Source: Myotis daubentonii
Lineage: Eukaryota > Chordata > Mammalia > Chiroptera > Vespertilionidae
Length of the DNA stretch: 64,000 bases
Assembly (NCBI RefSeq): GCF_963259705.1
Contig: NC_081844.1
Location: 19,329,715-19,393,714, forward strand
Direction of reading: 5' to 3'
Shown here: in pieces, positions 29,281-40,100 of the stretch
How the letters are laid out: each line of letters opens with the position of its first letter
Position numbering within the stretch: the stretch's first letter is position 1
Position numbers and translations under genes: made by a program
Notes under the pieces: generated by a model
The model's database searches: none
What the model was told of the DNA's origin: nothing
The model's input: only the letters and a program-made list of their open reading frames with translations

Positions 29281-29722
29281 GTGATGAATGTCCTGGGGCT
29301 GCCATAACAGATGACCACAGAGTCAGTGGCTTGAAAAGACAAATTTATCCTCTCAAAGTTTGGCAGGCCAGAAGTCCAAAATCAGTGTCAGCAGGGCCAC
29401 ATCCCCTCTGGAGATGCTAAGGGAGGGGTCCTTCATTGTCTCTCCTAGATTTGGGGGGTTCCTAGCATTCCCTGGCTAGTGGCTGCATCACCCCTCTCTC
29501 TCCCTCTGTCTTCTCTGTGTCTCACATCTCCCTCAGCTTTTCTCTTAGAAGGATATCAGTCACTGGGCTTTGGCTCCATCCTAAATCCCAAAGGATTTCA
29601 TCTCAGGATCCTTAACTTAATTACAACCGAAAAGACTCTTTTTTCAAATAAGGTCCATTCACAGGTTCAGGGAGTTAGGACTTGGACATACCTTTAGGGG
29701 GTCACCATTTAACTCACTACAT
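29281..29722 (-). repeat. MLT1-type LTR, antisense
   Basis: Reads as the reverse complement of an MLT1-like LTR (ctggggctgccataacag ... gggggtcaccatttaactcac). Ancient solo LTR, non-coding. It abuts the SPIN remnant. Confidence 0.65.
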
Positions 29723-30268
29723 GTGGTATCTGCCAGGTGTCTCCACTATTCAAGTCTCTATCAACTTACTATTTTCCCCTTTCTCTATTCTATTTTTTTA
29801 AGAAGCGATACACTAAGTCCAGAATGGGAAATATTCTGTCTAGTGGATGAACCAGAGCTTACTCAACCAGCCCACTGTTATCAGACCTTTATGTTTTTTT
29901 TTTCCTGCTGGTTTAGGGTTGGCAGCATTGCTGCAAGGTCTGGCAGAATGGTTCCCTACATTTGCAAGACCTCCTTAGTATAAATTGTCAGGAATGAATT
30001 ACTGAGTGGATGTGACACTTTTATGGATTCTGAGACATAATGCCATTTTCCCCACTTAGAAGAAAACATATGTCCACTGGTTTCACCATAACCTTGCTAG
30101 CACCGGGTTTTACAATGTTTCCCCCTCCTTTTTTTTTTTTTAGTGGAGGGTAGGATATTTTTGTTAGTTTGATAGGACATTGGTCCTCACTCTTTAAGTT
30201 TTTGCTGTCAGAAATACAATTTCAACTGGAAAAAAAAATAGGAGTATTGGTTCAAGAGATAAGAAAGG

Positions 30269-30485
30269 GCCGAAACCGGTTTGGCTCAGTGGATAGAGCG
30301 TCGGCCTGCGGACTGAGGGGTCCCAGGTTCGATTCCGGTCAGGGGCATGTACCTGGGTTGCAGGCATATCTCTAGTGGGGGATGTGCAGGAGGCAGCTGA
30401 TCGATGTTTCTCTCTCATCGATGTTTCTAACTCTCTCTCTCCCTTCCTCTCTGTAAAAAATCAATAAAATGTATTTTTAAAAAAA
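30269..30485 (+). repeat. Ves SINE
   Basis: Complete copy with exact target duplication agagataagaaagg (30255-30268 and 30486-30499), so probably young. Confidence 0.92.
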
Positions 30486-30499
30486 AGAGATAAGAAAGG

Positions 30500-31220
30500 A
30501 TAGGGATTCACGAAGCATCGGGTACAGAATTAAACAGGGCCAAGACTCTGAAGCGAAGAGATGGCCATGTCTGTGCCTGAATGACGTTACTCTGACTCTG
30601 CAATTCCAGCACCAGCCTAGGACAGCCCTCTAATTGGCTGAGCCAGGGACATGTGTCCATGAGGAGAGGGGAGAAGGAACTGTGCTGACTCCCTCAAATA
30701 GTGGCCCGTGCAACCTCTCATGTTTTTGCTCCTACAAGTCAGAGTCCAGAAGGCCTAAGTGTGCAAAAGCACAATTAAATGTGCCACACACCAGGTAATA
30801 ATGAAAATCTATGCAAGGTACCAAAGTTCTAAGTGTAAGAGAGGGAATGATTAGATTTTGGGGTCAGTCATTGAAGAGTCCAGGGAGCAGCTACGCATCA
30901 GTGCAGGTTCTGGCCATTGCGGGGGACAGAATCCAAACTCCAAGTGGATGAAGCAATAATGAACTTCTTGGGCTCACGTAAGTGGAAAGTCAGACCTCAT
31001 GGCTTTAGGCATAGCTGCATCCAGGGGCTCACACCATGACACCCTGTCCACCAAGCAGCTCTTATGTATGTTGCAACCTCATGGCACTGGCTTTTCACTA
31101 TCTCACTTGTAAATTGCACTATTTCAGTAAATAGGAATATCTCACTATTTCACTTTTAACAACCTCCATGGAAAACACTCTTCTCCCGCTTCTCCCTCCT
31201 GACCCTCAGTATCTCTCTCA
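30500..31220. other. Intergenic, unassigned old repeats
   Basis: The part from about 30920 (gaacttcttgggctcac ... tgcatccaggggctcacacc) resembles an old mammalian interspersed repeat. Nothing gene-like. Confidence 0.4.
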
Positions 31221-31231
31221 AGGGAGATTCT

Positions 31232-31471
31232 TTTTTTTTTTTATGTTTTTATTGATTTTTAGAGAGGAAAGGAGAGGGAGAGGGAGAAGGGGGGGGAGAG
31301 AAACATCAATGAGAGAGAATCATTGAATGAGAGAGAATCATTGATCAGCTGCCTCCACCCCACACGGGATCAAGCCAGCAACCCAGGCATGTGCCCCTGA
31401 CCAGGAATGGAACCATAACCTCCTGGTTCATAGGTTGACCTCACCCACTGAGCCACGTCAGCTGGACTCAC
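31232..31471 (-). repeat. Older Ves SINE, minus strand
   Basis: Target copies gggagattct at 31222-31231 and 31472-31481. A short internal duplication of gagagagaatcattga is present. Confidence 0.83.
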
Positions 31472-31673
31472 GGGAGATTCTAATTGGCCTTGCTTGGTCA
31501 TGTGCTTCCCTTTTAATCAATCACTATGCCCAGGGGAATGGAGAACTCTGGCCACCCTATGCTGAAAGGACTTACAAAAGCCGCAGTGGCCTCACTCTAC
31601 CACACGGGGTCACCCAAGTAGAGTTTTCAAGGGTGAATAGGAGTTTGCCAATTGGACAAAAGAAGAAAGCCTC

Positions 31674-31875
31674 CCCCAGCTGTTTTGGCTGGGTGGTTGA
31701 GCATTGACCTATGAACCAGAAGGTCAGGTTTCAATTCCCCGTCAGGGCACGTGTGGGCTCGATCCCCAGTAGGGGGCGTGCAGGAGGCAGAGGATCCATG
31801 ATTTTCTCTCATCATCGACAGACATTTCTCTCTTCCTTTCCCTTCCTCTCTGAGATCAATAAAAATATCTTAAAA
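31674..31875 (+). repeat. Older Ves SINE
   Basis: Target duplication agaagaaagcctc (31661-31673 and 31876-31888). It is inverted relative to the preceding SINE. Confidence 0.83.
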
Positions 31876-32469
31876 AGAAGAAAGCCTCTGCGTAGAAAAG
31901 TCAGAAAGGAGTGATGCAGCACAAGATTTTCTTCCTACTTCCACCACCGCATTGATGCCGGGGCACTTCATGCACCCCAGTTTCTGTTGTTTACATCAAG
32001 TAGCCTTTACCCTAACAAACCAAGTGTGGCAGTTCATCCTGATCCCTCTAACACAGTTAGGGCATCACGGTTGGCTGCCTGTCAACATCCTGCACACATC
32101 CCAGACTTCGCCAGCTCCCCAGGGGGAAGCCTTGAACTGATGATAGATGGGACTTGGATAATAAATGCGTCAGCTGCCCTGACCCTGGGTGGGATCACAA
32201 TGAGACATGAGCTCTTATGCTGTTGTCTCAGCTGGACTGACCTCCGCTTGCTTCCTGTGTCATCTTCTTATTGGTGCCCCCAGCAGGATCCTTCCCTTCC
32301 TGTATCAGGTCTCCACCCCCAATGGGGGCATCCTGGAGTCACCCCCTGAACACACTATGTGACCTTGAGTACTCATCTCAGGACCCCCAAACTAAAGCAT
32401 GAAGGACAACTGTTGGTAACAAGTGTCTGGCACTTTATATGGGGTCAGTTATTGGCCAATCCACTAACA

Positions 32470-33352
32470 TAATGACAGATATGTTCTAAGCCCCGGTACC
32501 TGTAAGTATGATCTCATTTGAAACTAGTGACCCAGTGCACGAATTCGTGTACATTTAAACGAAATTAATTAGAGGAAAGATTTGTGCAGTACGTTACTGC
32601 AAAAAACTACATATCAAAATAGTATAGATAGTATTATAAAATTAAAATACAGAATATTTTAATATCACTATCCACCCTTTATAATAGAAATGTCAAGAAG
32701 AAAATTAGTAAAATGTATATGAAAATAATAAATTGATTAATAAACAAATAACAACATGATATAAAAACATTGACAAAAACAATGATTGATAAATTGATTA
32801 ATAAATAAACAACAACATGATATAACAACAACAAAGTGCCAATAGTTGGTCTTCAGATACATTCTGGCGTCGCATGCGATTGGCGCGAGCGAGAGTTTTA
32901 TACGTATTGCACATGTGCGAGTCAACGTTTATTTTTAAATTGCCAGTGTGCATCATATGTACCAGTGGGTCAGACAATCGGACTTATGTACCGTCGGTCA
33001 CTTAGCCTTTTATATAGAGAGAGATAAGGTCTTTGCAGATGTAATTAAGGATCTTGAGGTGACATTACCCTAGATTTAGAGTGGTTCTATTAAGAAAAAG
33101 GACTGTCTGTGTAACAGAAAGAAGAGAAAGATTTAGACACAGGCACACAGAGAGAAGAAAGCCGTGTGAAGAAAAAGATATTGGAGTGATGTGTCCACAA
33201 GCCAAGGAACTCCAAAGCTTGCCAGCTAGCAGAAGCTGGGCGAGCAGCATGGGATGAATGGTGTCTCTGCGCCTTCTGTAGGAAGCAACCCTGCTGACAC
33301 CTTGCTTTCAGGCTTCTATTGTGTAATTTGTTACAGCAGCCCAAGGAAAGAA
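32470..33352 (+). repeat. MLT1-type ERVL-MaLR LTR split by a Helitron
   Basis: The left part (to 32523) and right part (from 33025) match one ancient MLT1-like LTR, including tctttgcagatgtaatt and gacaccttgctttcaggctt. It is a solo LTR fragment with no viral coding sequence. Confidence 0.7.
32524..33024 (-). mobile_element. Non-autonomous HeliBat Helitron, 501 bp, inserted in an MLT1 LTR
   Basis: The minus-strand 5' end is A|TCTCTCTCTATATAAAAGG. The 3' end is a perfect CACGAATTCGTG palindrome followed 11 nt later by CTAG|T. Both sides continue an MLT1-type LTR (left ...gatctcatttgaaa, right taaggtctttgcagatg), so the empty site can be read directly. No target duplication is present, as expected for Helitrons. 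Confidence 0.85.
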
Positions 33353-33500
33353 TACATTTACCTACTCATTTTGTTTACCGTCTGTCTCCCCAGCCATCTC
33401 CTCAGCCCGAGGAGAGCCAGTTCTGTCAGGTCTGCTCACTTGTGTTTCCAAGAGTAAGCAAGTAGTAGGTGCTCAATAAATACTTATTGCATGCCCATGC
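33350..33500 (+). repeat. L2 LINE 3' end
   Basis: The L2 end word agtaggtgctcaataaatac is present, preceded by taccgtctgtctccccagc. Confidence 0.65.
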
Positions 33501-33889
33501 ATTCACTGTGCTTAGTATGGGCCAGATGATGTCCAAAGTGGCTTAACTCGTTTCATTCTCCCCGAAACCTTCTATAGAGCAGACTCTGTCATTACACTGG
33601 TTTTATAGGGTGGATAACCAAGGCTCGGAGGGGCAAATTACCAAAATATGTGCCTTGGATAAGGAACAACTACAATAGTATCAGAAGAGTAGGAGCCCCC
33701 CCAAAACAAAACAAAACAAAACAAAACGAAAAAGAAAGAAGAGTCAGGGGCCCGAAGGCACTTCCTAATAACCAAGGAGCCCCGGTTTCTCCAACTGCAA
33801 GGTGTAAGGAATAACCAGTTTTGTCCACAGTGTGGAGCCCACATCAGCGAGGGTTTCACGTGAGCATGCGCTCTTACCCACAAGCCTCC

Positions 33890-34179
33890 AGTGCCGGCGC
33901 ACGTTGCTCCGCCCCGTTTTGCAGCACTCACCGCGGCACTTTACGGCTCTTTCCCTCATTCCTTCGGCGGGAATACGGCACCGCCCGCCCCTGGTGCCTA
34001 ACAGGCCCCGCCCTATTCCACACGGATTGGTTGCCCTGCCTTTGAGCCCCGTCCGGACTGGCTCTCGTCGCTGCCATTCCATTCAGGCTAGTGGCGCGCG
34101 GCGGGGCGGCTACCGGCGGGCGCGTGAACGGAGGCGGCCGCGGCGGAAGTGACCGGCGGGCCAGGTGCCTGCCGCCACC
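33890..34179 (+). promoter_or_regulatory. LSM4: LSM4 promoter and 5' UTR
   Basis: A CpG-rich block with GC boxes, an inverted CCAAT (ATTGG, about 34025-34029) and an ETS-type site (GCGGAAGTGA, about 34142-34151) close to the start codon. No TATA box is seen. It is divergent to PGPEP1 but too far away for a shared core promoter. Confidence 0.65.
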
Positions 34180-34182
34180 ATG
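34180..34182 (+). CDS. LSM4: LSM4 coding exon 1 (start codon only)
   Basis: The ATG is followed at once by donor GTGAGG, so exon 1 contributes only the initiator Met. The genomic G at +4 belongs to the intron; in the mRNA the next codon is CTC from exon 2. Confidence 0.9.
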
Positions 34183-37100
34183 GTGAGGGCAGGGTGATGG
34201 CGTGTGCTCGCCAGGAGGCGGGGGCGCGGCCTCCAAGGCCCCTCGGGGCTAGCTCTGGGGCAGGGGCGGCGCGGAGTGAGTGTGTAATGGGGCCCGCCTT
34301 CGGCCCCAGGAAGAGAAACTGAGGCCCGAGAGGGCAGGAGGCTCTCCTAGGGTACCCAGCGCATCGGTCTCCGAAAACTTAGGCTTGAACGAACGTGTCA
34401 CCATAGTATGGCGGCCGGGCCGCAGTCCTCCCACTTTGTAGATGGGGAAACTGAGGCTGGAGAGGACGGGGACCCGCTGAAGGGCCCGGTGCCGTATTTC
34501 CGCCGAATGCAGCAGAGGAAATGTGGCAGGGAAGTGTCCCCGAGTGCCTCCGACCACCCTGGCCTCCTGTTGGGAAGCTGGAATGCGAGGAAGGAGGGGG
34601 CCCGCCTGAGTTCTCTCATTAAACCAGTTTTGGGGACTTCGCGGGGGGGGGGGTTTGCAGAGCCCTAGAATGCAGCGCCACTTCCGGTGCCTCGTATTGA
34701 GGCTGAACAAAGCAGACCCAGAAAAGGGGTTTCTTCTCCCCGGATCACAAGGCAGGGGGAGAGGGCATTCTGAGCCAGGAGCGGACCGACTGCGCGCTCT
34801 CAGTTCCCAGAAGGAAACACTGAGACCCTGACAGGGCGACCGAGGCCCCCGCAGAGGAATTCCGAGCCGGGCTTCCGGGGGGAGTGCGTGGCCCGGGAGC
34901 ACCCGCGTCGCGCTGCGACTTGAGAGAAGGGACCAGGTTCCTCCCCGCCGAAGGCAGCGTCCTCCCGAGGAGAGGAGCAGCATGATCCCTCTTTTAAGCT
35001 CCGTGGCGGCAAATCTTTGTACCTGCCCCTGGTACAGTCTCAGCGTCTAGAACCGAGCCCGTGCGAAGTGCAGGCCCATCGTTTCCACTGGCAGCGTCCA
35101 GGAGTGGACGAGGCATGACACCTCCCCAGTTCCCTGCGGTCCCGGCGGCTGGAAGCAGGGGGCTGGGTGTGTACGCGGGGATGGTGGTCCATGCCGGCTT
35201 TTTGAATTGGGAACCTCAGGAGCCCATTGGGTCTGGTCCCGGATTGGCCCGGACCTGACAACCAGGCTCCAAACGTTGTGAGAAAGCCCAGAGAAAGGAA
35301 CCCTCTTTCCTTGCGCTTTTCTGACTTTCCCAATTCCAGTCTCCCCCAGAGCTGAGTGCTTGGCCCTCTCCCATTTCTTTGGACACCTTCACGCATCTTC
35401 CTCTTTCCCGTTGAGTTTTAAGTTCTGCAGCACCACCACCCCCCACCCCACCCCCGTCTCCAGCACAGTTTGGGCATGAGGATGGAGATGGCCAGACCTG
35501 GCCACTGCTCCTGGTCCTTGGTTGCAGCCGTGGAGGGCTGTGTGGATGCCACCTCTCCCTTGAGCTTCTCCTTATTTGAGGGGTGGGGCGAGCATTCCGC
35601 CCGCCCCATGTGCCTGCCTGGGCAGTATGTGTATTTCCCTTGTATTTATTCAGCAAATATTTCCTTAGTCCACCTGGTGTGCCCGGGCCCCGTGCTTGGC
35701 ATTGGACGAAGCCCACACCTTCTGAGTTTTCCAGTCCAGCAAGAGGCGTGGTGTTGCAAGTCTAGCCAGGGAGACAAGTAAACAAGATAATTAGAGACTG
35801 GCTAAGTGCTATCATGGAAACAGCCGAGGGTGGCCCAGGTGGAAACCTCGTTTCCTAAATGGGGTTATTATGAGGTCCTGGCAGAGGGAGGTGATGTTTG
35901 AGCGGCCACCAGCCTGGGGAAAGGCACCCCAGGCAGAGGGAATGGCAGGAACAAAGGTTGAGCAATAGGAACCTGCATGGCGTGAGGAGCAGAAGGGGCC
36001 TGTTTGCTGGAGCCTTGTCAGGTCTGGCCCGCCTGGGGGTGAGTGAGAGGGAAGTCAGGGGAGGGCTGGGAGCAAGTGCCGGTCCCGTATGTGTTTCAGG
36101 CACCCTCGGCTCCTCTGTGGATAGGGCACAGCCAGTGACCGCTGTGGAGGATGTGGGTCCTCCAGGACGGTGCTGCTAGCAGCTAGACAACGTGGTGACT
36201 TGAGAGGGGCCATCATCAGCCTAGTGCAGCGATGGCGAACCTACGACACGCGTGTCAGAGGTGACACGCGAACTCATTTTTTTGGTTGATTTTTCTTTGT
36301 TAAATGGCATTTAAATATATAAAATAAATATCAGAAATATAAATCTTTGTTTTACTATGGTTGCAAATATCAAAAAATTTGTATATGTGACACGGCACCA
36401 GAGTTAAGTTAGGGTTTTTCAAAATGCTGACACGCCGAGCTCAAAAGGTTCGCCATGACTGGCCTAGGGGCTGTATATGTCGTAAAATACATGTGTGGGT
36501 CCCTTGCTGACAGGCATCCGTCTGCTCTCACTGGCTTATGACCTTGCTCTGTGTCCCTGGGCAACTCCTTCCCCTGACCCTCCCTCTGCTTCTTGGCAAC
36601 TGAGTCCATTTTTCATTCTCACATTCCAGGTCTGGCCGGACCCTGTCCCCTTTCCAGTGATCTGGGAGCAGAACCCGGTGTCGCATCACCTTGGTTCAGA
36701 CTCCCTCTTGCCCAGGAAAGCCCACAGCTTCTCCATAGTAAAGGCAGTCTGGGCGCGTGGCCCCAAGTGCCATTCTGGTCCTCCTGGGAGTTTCCTTCAC
36801 GCCCGGTGCAGCGTCACACTGATGCACCCAAGTGAGAGGGGTGTCCCCAACCTGCCCATCCTCCCTGGAGCAGCTGCCTCTCCTCCACGTGGCTCGTTCT
36901 TCTTATCTTGCCAGTCCAGGAAGCCAGTGCAGGAAGTGGGCTGGGGCCTGGCTTCCTGTTGTTGCCGACCTCCCTGGTGACTCTTCTGGGGAAGGCCTCT
37001 GAGATACTGGATTGCCCCCAACCCAGGCCCTTCCATGGAGAGCCACCCCGCGGGGATTGAGGGCCATTTCCACCTCCACAGGAGATGCCTTCCATTCTGC

Positions 37101-40100
37101 CACCTGGAGAAACAGCTGCCCAGATCGAGAGTCGTGGGAGGCCAGGGCAGGATGAAGCAAAACCTCTCGCTCCCTGAGGCAGTTTCCTGTCTGCAGGGTC
37201 CTTAGGCCAGAACCTTCCTCTGGCCGTACTGATTGGCTACCATTGGACCTGGACCCAAGCACCACACCTGAGTCACTTTCTGGAGAGCCGGAGGTGGCTC
37301 CAGTGTATGGGTCCTGATTTGTGTTTCCAGAGTGAGAAGAGCTGATTTTTTTCCAGTTGCACCATGTTTGTTATTAAAAAGAAATTCAGTAATGACGGAA
37401 AAAGAAATATCTTAAAAGCCCACCTTATCTGGGTGAGCTTTAAAAGATTCCATCCTTTATCTGCCATCTCTTGCAATAACCACAAGCTTTTTCTGCAATG
37501 TTTCTTCCTCTTACCTGGTGAACTCCTGTCTTTGAAAACCCAGTTCAGTGTGTCCTCTTCACATCAAGGTGGACTCCCCATTGTGCTTGGCCGAGTCACT
37601 CTTGGTCCAGTTGGGGCTGCCCTCCGGCTTCAGACAGACAGAGTCCAACCAAGCTCTCTCCCTTACTAGCTCTAGTGCTGGGCAGCGTTCTCTGAGCCTC
37701 AGTTTCCCCATCTGTAAAGAGGGCGTGACAGTTGCCATATGCAGTGCTGGGAATGAGACCTGGAGTTGGGTGTATTCATCTTAAATATCAGTTGAGCAAA
37801 ACAGCAGCAGAGGGACCTGTATGCTGTGATGCTGCTGATAAGCATGTGGGTGTGCGGACAGTGTACAGTGTGAGTTATAAAAAAAATACCAAATAAACAG
37901 CACTGGGCCTAGGTGTCCGCTGCCTCGGAGGAAAGAGGGGCCTTGAGAGGGTTCTTTCCTAAACTGGGAGGCAGGTGTGTGTCCTGGGGTTGTGCAGAAT
38001 GAGGAGAATGCCTCTCCCGGACGGGGTTAGGCGTGTGTGCTCCTGCTCTCCTGGTGCTATCGTGGGACCCTCCCCAGAGGCCTGGGGCTCCCGGAGCTGA
38101 TTAAACAGACAGATCTTGTACTTTTGCTTGCATTTCAGCTCCCGTTGTCACTGCTGAAGACGGCTCAGAATCACCCCATGGTATGTACCATCTGGGACAG
38201 CGATTTTCAGTGGGGACCAGCCTTAGCACAGGGATGGGGACGCTGGGCCAAGGGTGAGGTGCCTCTGGCCAAACCTGCTTCCCCACCTGTCCACACAACA
38301 GCAGCTTGTCTCTTACTTCCCACACAGGTCAGGACCAGTGTCATTGTTGCTGCTTACAAAAGTAATATGTGCTTATTAAAAATGTCAGACAGAACGAAAA
38401 GTCAAACACAAGAGAGACTCGTAGTGGAAGCTCCCTCCATTCATTTTCCCAGCGGGTTAACTAATTCTGGGATGTGTGTGTGTGCTTTTTATTCAGTGTA
38501 ATTCAAATACCACAAAACTCAGCCCTTTAAAGTGAATAATGCAGTGGCCTTTAGTAAACTCACAATATTGCACAACCATCACCTCTCTGGGATCCAGAAC
38601 ATTTCCGTCATCCAAACGGAGACCCGTGCTCATTAGCAGTTACTCCCCATGCTTCTGGCCCAACCCCTGAGAACCACAGACCCACCTTCTGTCTCTGTGG
38701 ATTTGCCTCTTCTGACACTTCGTACAAACGGGGTCGTGTAACGGGTGGCCTGTGTGTTTGGCTTCTTGCACTCAGCATGTTTTCAGGGTTGCTGTATATT
38801 GTGGTATTTTATGGCTGAATAATATTCCATTGTGTAGATGGACCACAGTGTGTTTATCCATTCATCAGTTGATGTACATTTGATTTTTTTTCTGTCTCTT
38901 GGCTATTTGTGAATATTTGGCTACTGTGAATGTTCGTGTATGCATTTTTACATGGATGTATGCCTTCACAAATATCTGAGTTGATTCTTTGTTGTTGTTG
39001 TTGTTAATCCTCACCCAAGAATATTTTTTCCATTGGTTGTTTTTTGTTTGTTTGTTTGTTTGTTTTTAGAGAGTTTGTGAGGGAGGCGGGGCGGGGGCGT
39101 GGGGGGAGAAACAACAATGTGAGAGAGACAGAGAGATTGGTTGCCTCCTGCATGCACCCTGACCAGAGGCTGGGGATCGAACCTGCAACCCAGATATGAC
39201 CGGGAATAGAACCCTCGACTCTTAGATGCTCAGGCTGATGCTCTAACCACTGAGAACATGGGCCAGGGCTGAGTATTCTTTTGTTTGTTTGTTTTGAAAT
39301 CACAACCTTTATTGATTTTATTGGGTTTTGGGTCTTTTTTTCTCCTCACCAAAAACAAAAGGTTTCCTTGTAGAAGTGCCCTGCAAAGTGTACAGAGAAA
39401 GCAGAACATTTCCCTGTAAGATAGGCCTCTCTGGGGGCCTGGACTCTGTGTGCAGTGGCCTGGGTACTAAAAGGAGCTGAGGACATATCGGAATGAGGTT
39501 GGGGCTACTCTTACTGGCAGGGCTGCACCTCCCGTGGGACCCCTGGCTGACTTGGGACCCGTTTCTCTCCAGTTAGTGGAGCTTAAAAACGGGGAGACGT
39601 ACAATGGGCACCTGGTGAGCTGTGACAACTGGATGAACATCAACCTGCGCGAGGTGATCTGCACGTCGAGGGTGAGTGCCCTGAGCTGGAGTCTGCGCCT
39701 GACACCTGGGGGCCGTCGGGTGGGGCGGGCAGGCGTGGGGAGTGGAGGCAGTGTGGCCAGCAGTGCTCGCTTGCACCGGAGGCTTACAGAGCTTCAGCAT
39801 TCTGGCTTCCCCATGAAGTGAAGGCCCTTCCCTGCACCTGTTGGGAGGAGTAGGGGGGCTTCCTCAGCCTACCACAGGTCATCCTACCAAGGGTGGGGCC
39901 TAGGGGAGGAGCAGGGCCTCCCAGTGTCCTGGACTCTGCACCTGTGAGGACTTTGCACCTGTGGGGATGTTTCCTGATCAGGTACTGACCTGCTATCCCT
40001 CTCCTCCTGCCCCTGCTTCCACCCCTGACAAAGGAAGACTCAGGCCTGAGGGGGTGCTTCTGGATACAAGTCTATGGGCAGCCTTGGCTGCTGCGGTTCC

